Shown piece after piece: positions 48,994 to 57,982 of a stretch of DNA of 64,000 nt. This DNA is from an uncultured Spirochaetota bacterium (GTDB taxonomy: Bacteria; Spirochaetota; Spirochaetia; Treponematales; Rectinemataceae): the NCBI GenBank assembly GCA_903821875.1, contig CAIJMU010000088.1:1-64000 (forward strand), in the 5' to 3' direction. The notes below the pieces were generated by a model. It saw only the letters and a program-made list of their open reading frames with translations, was not told the origin of the DNA and did not search any database. The first letter of the stretch is position 1. Each line of letters begins with the position of its first letter. The position numbers and the translations under genes were made by a program.

Positions 48994-50232
48994 TCAGGTA
49001 CGCTTGGCCTTGAGTTCGCCCTCGGCCTTCCTGATGGCCAGCAAGGCCTGGGCAAAGCCCTTGTCGTGCGTCGCGCAACCGACTGGCTGCTGTCGGATCA
49101 GGAATTCGATGCAGTGGTCACAGGCAGTGCACCACTTGATCTCCTTGCCCCTGCCTTCGGCGAATTTCCTCGGAAGCTCCCCATCGGCGAGGGACTGGCG
49201 GCCGATGGCAACCATGTCGGTGACATGGTCGCGGATGTTGCGGTTGGCCCAATACCATAGCGTGTTCTCATCGCGATTCCTCGCCTGGAGGCCGTTGTGC
49301 CCGTCGTTGAGGACAGAGTACGCCGAGCCAATGACGACGGTCTCGGGCTTGAGCGCGTCGCGCACGAGCTTCTGGAAGGTGAAATGCAGGTAGCAGTCGT
49401 CTGGTACGCTCTTGTCGGGCTGCGAAAGGGCCAGGGTGATCGAGGGGCTGCCCGCAGAGACGATGATGAACTTTGCGCCGCGCTGCTCCATGCCCTTCAC
49501 AAGGTCGAGGGATTCGGTGAGGTCCATCACTGGCGAGTCCGGACCGGCCGAACCCTGCCCGCCCGGGAAGCCTTCCCAGATGGAAACCTTCGATCCGACG
49601 ATGAAGTTCGGATCGTTGATGGCCTTGGCGATGCCCTCGTAGATGGCATAGGTGAAACGGGTCCGGTTGGCCCAGGAACCGCCGTACTTCCACTTGCGGT
49701 CGTTGTAGGGCCGGAGGATCTGCGAGTCGAGGTAGCCGTGGCAGTTCTTGAAGTCGATGCCGTCGGCTCCGCAGTCATGGGCGATCTTCGCAGAGGTGAT
49801 GAACTGTTCGATGGTCTTGTCGATGTAGTCTTCGTCGATGAGGTCGCCGCCGAAACCCGGCATGGGCTTCACGCAGACGCGATGTGAGAAATCCTGATGG
49901 CTGAGCTCGCCGGAATGGGTGAGCTGCCACACGAAGAGTGTCTTGTCGTTGACCTTGCGCAGATCAGAGGTGAACTTTGCAAGTGCTTTCTGGTTCCGCG
50001 GCATGACAGACAGCTGGTTCCTGCGGCTCCGGGATTCCCACTGCACGGTGATCGCCTCGAGATCGACGACGCCCGCGCCTCCCTCGAAAAGCTTGCGGTA
50101 CCGGGCGAAGGTCTTTTCGGTCGGGTTGCCCTCGTCGTCGGCATCGCAGCATTCCATGGCATTGATGACAAAACGGTTCTGGGCTGTCCGGGTGCCGATC
50201 TTTACCGGCTGCAGGACGGGATCGTCGCTCAT
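48994..50232 (-). CDS. old-yellow-enzyme-type FMN/4Fe-4S oxidoreductase without FAD domain, 412 aa
   Basis: An FMN TIM barrel of the 2,4-dienoyl-CoA reductase / trimethylamine dehydrogenase family: VWQLTHSGELSHQDF near 95, DCGADGIDFKNCHGYLDSQI near 155, PYNDRKWKYGGSWANRTRF near 180. A cluster motif CTACDHC followed 11 residues later by Cys (near 370-390) fits the 4Fe-4S site. Family members with this cluster normally carry 250 more residues for FAD/NAD(P); here the protein stops after the barrel. It therefore needs another electron partner, or works with a ferredoxin. Context suggests a role with the methylated substrate. Confidence 0.82.
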   Translation of the reverse strand: MSDDPVLQPVKIGTRTAQNRFVINAMECCDADDEGNPTEKTFARYRKLFEGGAGVVDLEAITVQWESRSRRNQLSVMPRNQKALAKFTSDLRKVNDKTLFVWQLTHSGELSHQDFSHRVCVKPMPGFGGDLIDEDYIDKTIEQFITSAKIAHDCGADGIDFKNCHGYLDSQILRPYNDRKWKYGGSWANRTRFTYAIYEGIAKAINDPNFIVGSKVSIWEGFPGGQGSAGPDSPVMDLTESLDLVKGMEQRGAKFIIVSAGSPSITLALSQPDKSVPDDCYLHFTFQKLVRDALKPETVVIGSAYSVLNDGHNGLQARNRDENTLWYWANRNIRDHVTDMVAIGRQSLADGELPRKFAEGRGKEIKWCTACDHCIEFLIRQQPVGCATHDKGFAQALLAIRKAEGELKAKRT

Positions 50233-50362
50233 CCTCCACTCTCCTTCGGCCCACTCGGGCCAGTGGCAGTATCCACCCGAAATCGCTGTAGATGAATACG
50301 AGGAAAGACAGCGTGTATCACTGGGGATTTACTAGGAGTTTCACTGATGCGCCATCGCCCCA

Positions 50363-51400
50363 TCAGCTGGATCCACCAAGTTCCCTGAGTTTACTGAACA
50401 GACTCGTACCAGTGCCGAGTATCCCGAGCTTGCGCCGGAGGTTCATGCGGTGAAAATCCACGGCCTTCTCCGAGACATGGAGGCCCTCCGCAATCTCCTT
50501 GCTTGCCCTTCCCTCCCGGACCAGGGCCGCCACCTCCAACTCCCTCCTGCTCAGGCCATCACCGGCGGCGTTGACCGTACGGAGAAAGGGAGAGGCGATG
50601 TCGGAGAGCCTCGCCTCGAGAAGCTCGAGATCCCTGGACATGAGGGGATCCGAACAGCCTTCCCTGATTCCAGCCAGGAGGGGACCGATCAGGAGTTCCA
50701 CATTCGCCGCCACGTCGCCTGCGAGACGGCTCTCGGCCTCACCCGTTCTCCGGAGGAGGTAATCGACGACGGCTTCCTTTTCCTCGAGGCTGTGCGCCTG
50801 GAACTGGATGCGCCGCTTCAGTTTCTCGATGGCCTCCTTCTCGGCCGAGGAGTCGGAAATATCACGCACATACTCTATGACGCCGAACACCTCGCCCCGG
50901 TCGTCGAAGACGGGAAAAACGGAGAGTTCCTGACGCCCCATGAGTTCCCCGCCATCCTCGTAGGCCACGACTCCCGTCTGGGGCTTTGCGCTCGCTATGG
51001 CTTCTGCCGTCGGGCATCTCTCGCAGGGCGTCGGCCTGTCATGGTAGGCCTCGTGGCACTTGCGGCCTACCAGGGGGAGCTTGGCGGAGTAGAGGGACTC
51101 GAGGGCTGTGTTCGCGCCAAGTATGGTGAAATCACGGGCGAGGACGCTGATGCCATCGAGGGACGCGTTGAAGATCCGCGTAAAAAACTGGTCGAACTCC
51201 TCACGCGCGGCCGAGGGGTTGTCAAAGGATCCCCTGGACGATGAGCGGGACGATATCCATTTGCGCAGGAGGCTCACACCGCCCTGACCGGACTTCACTT
51301 CCTCGGGGCAGTACCGGGAAGCAGAAGCCCTCGTGCCTTCGGCAAAACCAGGGGGAAGGCGATCCTTCCTTCCTGGAAAGGAAATCGACATCCGATCCAT
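50363..51400 (-). CDS. PAS-LuxR transcriptional regulator, 345 aa
   Basis: A PAS domain covers residues 70-190 (FNASLDGISVLARDFTILGA, with the conserved Cys motif CHEAYHDRPTPCERCP near 115-130), then a coiled coil (KEAIEKLKRRIQFQAHSLEE). The C-terminal LuxR HTH is LSRRELEVAALVREGRASKE with IAEGLHVSEKAVDFHRMNLR near 285-325. Regulators of this build are seen beside corrinoid methyltransferase operons, so it probably controls the reductase and methyl-transfer genes. The first ATG (51400) and a GTG at 51409 are both possible; about 55 N-terminal residues are of low quality, so a later start is also possible. Confidence 0.75.
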   Translation of the reverse strand: MDRMSISFPGRKDRLPPGFAEGTRASASRYCPEEVKSGQGGVSLLRKWISSRSSSRGSFDNPSAAREEFDQFFTRIFNASLDGISVLARDFTILGANTALESLYSAKLPLVGRKCHEAYHDRPTPCERCPTAEAIASAKPQTGVVAYEDGGELMGRQELSVFPVFDDRGEVFGVIEYVRDISDSSAEKEAIEKLKRRIQFQAHSLEEKEAVVDYLLRRTGEAESRLAGDVAANVELLIGPLLAGIREGCSDPLMSRDLELLEARLSDIASPFLRTVNAAGDGLSRRELEVAALVREGRASKEIAEGLHVSEKAVDFHRMNLRRKLGILGTGTSLFSKLRELGGSS

Positions 51401-51412
51401 TGTGTGCACGCC

Positions 51413-52831
51413 TCAGGCCTCGGCCAGTTTTCCGAAACGGTTGGCGATCGCGAGGGCGGGATCGAGGGGGACTCCTTGGCGCTTCACGTCCTTGGGCACG
51501 GTGATCGCTGGCACGGTCCGGAGCTTCTTTCCCGCAAACTGCGGAAGCCAGGGGCGCTGGGCCTCGAGCATTTCGGCTGTCATTTCGCGGATCTCGGCGA
51601 GGGTCAGGACGGCAGCGGTGAGGGGATCCATGGCGCAGGCCTGGACGAGGAGCTCGGTATCACCGGAGAGGGCGGCCTCGACGGAAAGCCCTTGAACCAG
51701 GACGTTCGTCATGTTGAGCGCCGCGAGCGGTGACGGCAGGGCGCCGACTCCGGTCGGGCGAAGACCTGTCCTGTCCACGTAGATCGGCACCTCGACGCAG
51801 CAGCCTCGGGGGAGGTTGTCGATCCAGCCGTCGTTCCGGATGTTGCCGTTGAGGCGGAAGATCTCGCCGGTCTCCCTCGCCTCGATGATGTGCGAGCAGT
51901 ACTCCGCACTCCTTGGACCGAGTTTCGTCGACTCGATGGACAGTGGGTCCAGCTTCTGGAACTTCTCGTCGATCATCGCGCAGTACCCGTAGTAGGCGCC
52001 GGTCTCGCCACCGAAGGCGGGCTCGTCGCAGTAGGCCTCCAGGGCCTTCTGATTCTTCCGGAAATAGGGCAGGTACTCGGAGAGATGGCCCGTGCTCTCC
52101 GTCATGAAGTAGCCGAAGTGGCGCATGACCTCGGCGCGGACCTTCTCGTTGACGTAGTAGCCGGGCTTCTCGAAGTTGGCCTTGAGGAGGGGGTAGAGGT
52201 CGACGCCCCGGTGCTCCAGCTTGAGGAACCAGGCCATGTGGTTGATGCCCGCCGCGACGAAGTCGATCTCGTCCTTGGGTTTGGCGGTGTAGGAGGCGAT
52301 GAGGTCCATCGTGGTCTGCACGCCGTGGCAGAGGCCGATGAACTGGAGGCCCTCCACCGTGCCCAGGGCCCAGCAGCACATGGCCATGGGATTGGCATAA
52401 TTAAAAAGGATGGCGTTGGGACAGAGTTCCCGCATCTCATGGGCGATCTCCAGCAGTGCCGGTATGTGTCGCTGGGCACGGAAGATGCCGCCAGGCCCCA
52501 TCGTGTCGGCGATGCAGTTGTCCACACCGTGGCGCATCGGGATCTCGTAGTCGTGCCTGAAGGCTTCGACCCCTCCTACCTGGATCATGACGACGACGTA
52601 GTCGGCCCCTCGGAGGGCTTCGCGCCTGTCCGTGGTAGCCACGACGCTCGCGTCGACCTTGTTGTCGGTGATCATGCGCCTGACGAAATCGTGCATGCGG
52701 TCCAGACGCTTGTGGGTCAGGGCCATGAGGCGGTACTCGCTGCCCGCAAGGGCTGGGGTTCCGAGGAAGTCGTTCATCAGGGTCTTGCTGAACACGAGGC
52801 TGCCTGCCCCGATCATCGCTATCTTCGCCAT
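51413..52831 (-). CDS. GH4 alpha-glycosidase, NAD-dependent, 472 aa
   Basis: GH4 enzymes cleave alpha-glycosides by transient C3 oxidation with bound NAD and Mn2+. A Rossmann KIAMIGAGSLVFSKTLMNDF opens the protein. Other motifs are GADYVVVMIQVGG near 75, DTMGPGGIFRAQRHIP near 107, NYANPMAM near 140, the metal-binding GLCHGVQTTMDL near 162 (Cys and His) and INHMAWFLKLEHRG near 195 (His). The length fits melibiase/alpha-glucosidase members. The start at 52831 has AAGGAGG. It is the downstream end of the third sugar cluster; a second GH4 gene starts the other end. Confidence 0.93.
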   Translation of the reverse strand: MAKIAMIGAGSLVFSKTLMNDFLGTPALAGSEYRLMALTHKRLDRMHDFVRRMITDNKVDASVVATTDRREALRGADYVVVMIQVGGVEAFRHDYEIPMRHGVDNCIADTMGPGGIFRAQRHIPALLEIAHEMRELCPNAILFNYANPMAMCCWALGTVEGLQFIGLCHGVQTTMDLIASYTAKPKDEIDFVAAGINHMAWFLKLEHRGVDLYPLLKANFEKPGYYVNEKVRAEVMRHFGYFMTESTGHLSEYLPYFRKNQKALEAYCDEPAFGGETGAYYGYCAMIDEKFQKLDPLSIESTKLGPRSAEYCSHIIEARETGEIFRLNGNIRNDGWIDNLPRGCCVEVPIYVDRTGLRPTGVGALPSPLAALNMTNVLVQGLSVEAALSGDTELLVQACAMDPLTAAVLTLAEIREMTAEMLEAQRPWLPQFAGKKLRTVPAITVPKDVKRQGVPLDPALAIANRFGKLAEA

Positions 52832-52907
52832 GCCATCCTCCTTGGTTTCTAGAACAATTACCCGCAATCTGGCAGCGCCCTCCGGGCTGCTGCCCCGTCG
52901 TCAGCCC

Positions 52908-54425
52908 TTACATGCCCGCCGGCCTGACCAGGAGGTCGGAGAGCCTCGGAAAAAGCTGGGCATAGGCCTCGTATTTTTCAAGGTAGATCGCATGCCGCGC
53001 GGCGTCGGGCTCGAAGAGTTCGCCGGGCCTGACGAAGCGCGATACCGCCTCCTCGTAGGAGGCGAGCTCGCCGACGGCAACTGCGGCTATCATGGCAGCA
53101 CCGAGGGTGCCCGACTCACCGATGGGCGAGCGCTCGAAGGGCACACCGATGACGTCAGCCTTGATCTGGAGCCAGGCCGAGGATCTCGCGCCGCCGCCGG
53201 TAGCGACAAAACGTGAGGTATCGATGCCGAGCGAGGAAATGGCCCTGAGGCTCTCGAAGAAGTAGAGGGTCTCGCACTCCATGATGGCCTTGAGGATCTC
53301 GCCGCGGGTGGTCGAGGTCTTGAGCCCGAGGATGAGCCCTGAGCTGTTGTCGATGAAGGAAGGGGTGCCCACGGGATCGAAGTGGGGCAGGACCAGGAGG
53401 CTGCTGGGTTCGGAGGGCATCTCGGCAGTCAGGACATCGTAGATGTCGATGCCGGTCGGGGCAATTACTCCCTTCGCGAAGGTGTCGCGGTACCAGCGGA
53501 CGAGGCTGCCTGCCTGGTTGTAGATGAAGGAGACATACAAGCCGGGCAGCGCATGGTGCTCCACATTGAGGCCATTGGCGAGCATGAAGTTGCCGTCGGG
53601 AATGTGGTCGTAGACCGGGGTGATGCACTCGACGGTGCCGATGCCACAGACCGCTTTGCCGGCGGAGATGACGCCCGCGCCCAGGGCATTGCAGCACTGG
53701 TCGTGGGCGCCGACCACGCAGGTTACCCCGCGCCCGAGGCCGAGCTCAGAAGCCATGCCTGCCCCGAGTTCCCCGGCGATGGTGCCTGAGGCTACGGGCC
53801 TGCCCAGGAGCTCGGGATCCATGCCCGCGAGGGAGAGGAGACGCTCGGACCAGCGCTCGGTACGAATATCGAAGAGGAGGGTCCGGTTCGCGAGGGAGTA
53901 GGAAGTCAGCGGCTCGAGACCGAGCATGAAAAAGAGGAGTTCGTCGAAGAGGAGGAACTTCCAGGCCGAGGCGAAAGCCTCCGGATCCCTGTCCTTCCTC
54001 CACAGCAGCTTGGGAAGGGAATAATTGGTACCGGGTATGTTGGGATTGATCCCGAAGAGCTCCTCGCGCCCGATGCGGGAGTAGAAGGCATCGATCTGCT
54101 CGCGGCCGCGTGAGTCGAGGTGGATGATGGCGTTGCCCAGGATCCTCCGGTCTGAGGACACGGGGGTCATGGCCTCGCCCATCGAGCAGACCGAGATCGC
54201 GCGTATGGGATCGGCGGAGGTAGCAGCGGCGACCTCCCGTATCACGTCCCGGGCTGCCGCAATGACCTCCCGGGAGTCGAGTTCGGCCCAGTCCGGGCGG
54301 AGGTGGATGAGGGGGTACTCCCTTTCGGCCCGTGCCAGGACCCCGCCTCCGGCGGCGCGTCCCCCCACCGAAAAGACGGTACCCTTGCAATTGGTAGTAC
54401 CGATGTCTATGCCGAGGATGCTCAC
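52908..54425 (-). CDS. FGGY-family carbohydrate kinase, 505 aa
   Basis: ILGIDIGTTNCKGTVF at the N-terminus and ISVCSMGEAMTPVS near 93 form the first half. CVVGAHDQCCNALGAGVIS near 238 is the FGGY substrate/nucleotide region, and FVATGGGARSSAWLQIKADV near 405 binds ATP. It differs from the xylB of this window; the layout is closer to gluconate/ribulose kinases. It stands beside an isomerase and an aldolase, so a ketose produced by the isomerase is the likely substrate. Confidence 0.88.
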   Translation of the reverse strand: MSILGIDIGTTNCKGTVFSVGGRAAGGGVLARAEREYPLIHLRPDWAELDSREVIAAARDVIREVAAATSADPIRAISVCSMGEAMTPVSSDRRILGNAIIHLDSRGREQIDAFYSRIGREELFGINPNIPGTNYSLPKLLWRKDRDPEAFASAWKFLLFDELLFFMLGLEPLTSYSLANRTLLFDIRTERWSERLLSLAGMDPELLGRPVASGTIAGELGAGMASELGLGRGVTCVVGAHDQCCNALGAGVISAGKAVCGIGTVECITPVYDHIPDGNFMLANGLNVEHHALPGLYVSFIYNQAGSLVRWYRDTFAKGVIAPTGIDIYDVLTAEMPSEPSSLLVLPHFDPVGTPSFIDNSSGLILGLKTSTTRGEILKAIMECETLYFFESLRAISSLGIDTSRFVATGGGARSSAWLQIKADVIGVPFERSPIGESGTLGAAMIAAVAVGELASYEEAVSRFVRPGELFEPDAARHAIYLEKYEAYAQLFPRLSDLLVRPAGM

Positions 54426-54434
54426 CGCGCCGCC

Positions 54435-55841
54435 CTAGACCCGCTGGGTTTCATAGCCCAGGTACTTCGAGAGGGCTTCCTCGACGGGAGCGGCGACTTT
54501 GCCAGCGGTGACGCTGACGTGGTGGCGGAATCCACCCTCCCCCACCGCGGCAAGGACGTCCTGGAGGCCATCGATCCGCGCGACACCTGCACAGCCAAAG
54601 AAATTCTCGGCGATGGGATCGCCGGTGAACTCTCCCTCGCCAAGGTAGACGCGGCTCGCACCGTCTTCGGTAGTCAGGCTGCCGAAGCTCATCGGCGTCT
54701 GCCGGATGCGCCCGACGTCGCAGCCATAGGAACGGCCTTCGCCGACCGCATTGGCAAGTATGAGGTGGTCGGAGATCTTGCCCCGGGCAGCCATCAGGGA
54801 CTTCGGCACGGGACCACAATGGAAGAGGATGACCTTGTCAGGATCATCGCCATAGTTGTTGTTCCAGTCGAGGCAGGTGGCAGGACTCCGCGATGCCAGT
54901 GACAGCGCCTTCATCGCAACGGCGTTGCCGATGTCGAGTTCGCAGGCCGAGGCCATTCCCACGTCGTTCAGGGCACCCATGAGAACGCAGGGTGAAATAT
55001 GGAGGATTTCCTGCATCTCCACCCAGCAGCGCAGGGCCATGCAGTCTATGTTGTCGCGCAGAAGCAGCTCGTCGAGGGTGGCACCGAGACGGACGATGGT
55101 ATCGAAGGCTTCTTCGGGAGCGGCGCTCCAGTCGGAGTAGCCGCGGAGCATCTGGGCCTTGTCGCGGTAGATCGTACTCGACTTCCTGATGCCCTTCATG
55201 CGGTCCATCACGGAGGAGAGGTCGTAGGTCTCGACGGTGACGCCGCGCTTCTGCAGGGCGAGTTCGTCGATGCGCACGGTCTTGAATGCGCTCGTCCTCG
55301 CGCCTATGGCTGCGACGCGGAGGTTGCGGAGTCCGCTCGTGACCGAACAGAGCCGCCCGAAATGGTCGAGGGCTTCGGCGAAGCCCTTGGACGAGGGCGC
55401 AGCAACGTGAGGCTTCCTGATGGTGAAGGGAATGCTGTTTTGTTTGAAGACATCCATGATCGAGAACTTGCCACAGAAGGCATCGCGACGGAGGGCAGGC
55501 GCCATCTTGTCGAGGTCGTCGGGATAGGCCTGGATGAGGATGGGGAAGCGCGCGTTCTTGAATGCCTCCACTGCTCCGTTCTCGTCGCCGAAATTGGGAA
55601 GGCAGAGGATGATGCCGTCGATCTTCGCCCGATGCGCCTCGATGAAGGCTGCGAACTTCCGGCCCTCGTCGGGAGTCTCCACCGCGCCATAGCGCGTCTG
55701 TTTGGCTTCCATCATGAGGCAACCGTAGCCCGCGGCTTCGATGACCCGTTTCATTTCTTCGCGGGCGCTGCTCTGGTGGGAGGCCGGGAAAAAACCCCGG
55801 TTCCCGAAATAGACCGCAAAGGTCGGCTTTGACTCATTCAT
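54435..55841 (-). CDS. L-fucose/L-arabinose isomerase-family protein, 468 aa
   Basis: The N-terminal half holds two Rossmann-like domains (AVYFGNRGFFPASHQSSARE, DGIILCLPNFGDENGAVEAF, LRNLRVAAIGARTSAFKTVR near 170). The C-terminal part has the family's metal ligands: MALRCWVEMQEI near 290 (Glu), CELDIGNAVAMKALSL near 318 (Asp), and a late His. It probably interconverts aldose and ketose. The ATG at 55841 is chosen because AAGGAG is seven bases upstream; the earlier ATG at 55847 is too close to it. The aldolase stop lies within its ribosome site. Confidence 0.8.
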   Translation of the reverse strand: MNESKPTFAVYFGNRGFFPASHQSSAREEMKRVIEAAGYGCLMMEAKQTRYGAVETPDEGRKFAAFIEAHRAKIDGIILCLPNFGDENGAVEAFKNARFPILIQAYPDDLDKMAPALRRDAFCGKFSIMDVFKQNSIPFTIRKPHVAAPSSKGFAEALDHFGRLCSVTSGLRNLRVAAIGARTSAFKTVRIDELALQKRGVTVETYDLSSVMDRMKGIRKSSTIYRDKAQMLRGYSDWSAAPEEAFDTIVRLGATLDELLLRDNIDCMALRCWVEMQEILHISPCVLMGALNDVGMASACELDIGNAVAMKALSLASRSPATCLDWNNNYGDDPDKVILFHCGPVPKSLMAARGKISDHLILANAVGEGRSYGCDVGRIRQTPMSFGSLTTEDGASRVYLGEGEFTGDPIAENFFGCAGVARIDGLQDVLAAVGEGGFRHHVSVTAGKVAAPVEEALSKYLGYETQRV

Positions 55842-55843
55842 GC

Positions 55844-56743
55844 TCATACTCCTTGTCCAAGGCGCCTGGCCGATCCGCGGAGTCCGAGCGAATCGATCTC
55901 GGCGATGGTGGCTGCGTAGACTGCCGCGTCCGCGTCGGTCCCGTCCTTGATGGCCGCCTCGTAGGGGGCCCTGGTAGCCGTACCGATATTGATCTTCGCA
56001 ATTCCCCTCTTCATTCCCTCGCGGAGGTTGTCTGGCTTGATGCCCGTACCGCCATGGAGGACGATGGGTACGCCTGACTGGCGCGCGATGGCAGAGAGCC
56101 GCTCGAGGTCGAGGCGGGCCTCGGGTTTCTTCTGGCTCCTGGCCGCTCCGGCGATCGCTCCGTGGATGTTGCCAATTGAGACTGACAGCCAGTCGACCCC
56201 CGTCTCGGCGACAAAACGCTCGGCGTCGGCCGGCTCGGTAAAGCCCTTCCCGCTGGCAAAGAGCTCTTCGTAGGGAGGAAGTGGGCCCGCCTCATGGCCC
56301 AGGACCGCCCCGAGCTCCGCCTCGACGGGCACGCCCGCCGCGTGGGCCAGCTCCAAGACCCTGCGCGTCGCCGCCACATTGTCCGCGAAGGGAAGCCGCG
56401 AACCGTCGACCATCACCGAGGCGTATCCCGCTGCAAGGGCACGGCGGATGATGGGCAGATAGTCTACGGTACGATCATCCTCGTCCAGCACGGGGACGTG
56501 GTCGAGGTGGAGGCGCATGTACCTCTCGTCCTTGAGCCGCGCATACTCTTCCGCGATGGCTTCGAGGCTTTTCGACTCGAATTTTTCCCACTCAAGCCTG
56601 GCCACCTGGATGAGGGCGAAGGCCCCCGTGTCCTTCAGGGCCCGCACCACCGAGGCCATCATGGGGAGGTAGGGGATGTTGAAGGCGGGCAACGCGATGC
56701 CCGCTGCGCGGGCCTTCTCGACTATCGACTTGCTGTCGCTCAT
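55844..56743 (-). CDS. class II aldolase (fructose/tagatose-bisphosphate type), 299 aa
   Basis: A zinc TIM barrel: PAFNIPYLPMMASVVRAL at residue 19, RLHLDHVPVLDEDD near 78 (HxDH metal motif), ASVMVDGSRLPFADN near 108, VEAELGAVLGHEAG near 140, IVLHGGTGIKPDNL near 225 (zinc His) and KINIGTATR near 248 (phosphate site). It cleaves a ketose phosphate into two trioses, the last step of the pathway that the kinase and isomerase of this cluster would feed. Confidence 0.88.
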   Translation of the reverse strand: MSDSKSIVEKARAAGIALPAFNIPYLPMMASVVRALKDTGAFALIQVARLEWEKFESKSLEAIAEEYARLKDERYMRLHLDHVPVLDEDDRTVDYLPIIRRALAAGYASVMVDGSRLPFADNVAATRRVLELAHAAGVPVEAELGAVLGHEAGPLPPYEELFASGKGFTEPADAERFVAETGVDWLSVSIGNIHGAIAGAARSQKKPEARLDLERLSAIARQSGVPIVLHGGTGIKPDNLREGMKRGIAKINIGTATRAPYEAAIKDGTDADAAVYAATIAEIDSLGLRGSARRLGQGV

Positions 56744-56809
56744 GTGACGTCCTTGGTACAGGAATTTCTCAGACTTTCTTCGCGCGGATGCGCATTGATT
56801 CGGATGGAT

Positions 56810-57925
56810 CTAGTCCGTCGCGGGTATCTGGACGCGGGCTCCACCCTTCATCGCCGACTCATGCGCGCACACGCCGGCCATGGTCCAGTTGGCAGCCTTC
56901 CGGGCATCCGCGTAGGACTCACGGCCCTCGAGGATGGCCCTGATGAACTCGTGCGCGAGGTGGGGATGGGAGCCGCCGTGGCCAGCCCCCTGGATGAAGG
57001 AGGTATGCTCGTTGTCTTCGTCGTAGACACCGTGGACGGTGTAGGGCGCGATCTCCTTTGGCAGCCGGCTCCCATAGTCGGGAACCTCGAAGCGGGAGGC
57101 ATCCTCGTAGTTGGTGAACAGGACCGGCTTCTCGCCGGCGAGTTGCTCCCATTCTATGGAGGACTTGGTTCCGTATACGTCAAAGCTCTCCCGGTACTGC
57201 CGGATCGTGTCGAAGAGCGAGCGCGTCACTTCGCAGGCAAGGTCTGAACCGCGCAGCTTGATGAGGGCCGTCTCGACCGCGAAGGGCGAACCGTAGCGCG
57301 CCTTGTATTCGTCCCGGATGGTGCCCGAACCGAAACAGACCACCGACTCTGCCTCGGCTCCAGCGAGGGCGAGGAGGGGACTCACCGCGTGGGTCGCGTA
57401 GTGCATCGGCGGGAATCCATACCAATAGTCGGGCCAGCCCGGCAGGCTCATGTTCTGCTGGTGCGATCCCCGGAGGAACTGGATCTTGCCGATTTCGCCC
57501 GCTTCGACCTTCCCCTTCACGAAAAGGAATTCGCGGGTGTACACGGCGGTCTCCATCATCATGTAGACCTTGCCCGATTTTTTCCTGGCCTCGACGATCC
57601 CGAGGCATTCCGAGACCGTGGTCGCCATCGGCACCGTGCTCGCCGCGTGCTTGCCCGCGTCGAGGGCGGCGATCGTCATGGGGGCGTGCGCCGCGATGGG
57701 GGTAACTACATGGATCGCATCGATGTCCTTGTCCCTCAGCATGTCCTCGTAGCGGGTGTAGCGCCTCTCCACCTTGAACATGTCGGCGACCTGCTTCAGC
57801 TTCGCCTCGTCCCGTTGGCAGACGGCCACGCACTCCGCATCCGGATGCTTCTGGTAGAGAGGGATGAATTCCGCCCCGAAACCCAGACCGACGACACCAA
57901 CCCTCAGCTTTTTTCCGCTAGCCAT
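56810..57925 (-). CDS. Gfo/Idh/MocA-family dehydrogenase, 371 aa
   Basis: KLRVGVVGLGFGAEFIPLYQ gives the Rossmann Gly motif; DIDAIHVVTPIAAHAPMTIA near 70 and the position of EKP is replaced by STVPMA near 97, so the usual catalytic Lys is missing from that site. The substrate domain has HYATHAVSPLLALAG near 180, where a His usually lies in the active site. The unusual STVPMA suggests altered chemistry. It lies between the aldolase and two TIM-barrel isomerases; redox change at a sugar carbon is the likely role. Confidence 0.85.
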   Translation of the reverse strand: MASGKKLRVGVVGLGFGAEFIPLYQKHPDAECVAVCQRDEAKLKQVADMFKVERRYTRYEDMLRDKDIDAIHVVTPIAAHAPMTIAALDAGKHAASTVPMATTVSECLGIVEARKKSGKVYMMMETAVYTREFLFVKGKVEAGEIGKIQFLRGSHQQNMSLPGWPDYWYGFPPMHYATHAVSPLLALAGAEAESVVCFGSGTIRDEYKARYGSPFAVETALIKLRGSDLACEVTRSLFDTIRQYRESFDVYGTKSSIEWEQLAGEKPVLFTNYEDASRFEVPDYGSRLPKEIAPYTVHGVYDEDNEHTSFIQGAGHGGSHPHLAHEFIRAILEGRESYADARKAANWTMAGVCAHESAMKGGARVQIPATD

Positions 57926-57982
57926 ATGCTCTCCTTGGGAACAGTCGTCCCGCCGGCATCCATGCCGGCGGAACCATGCCTA

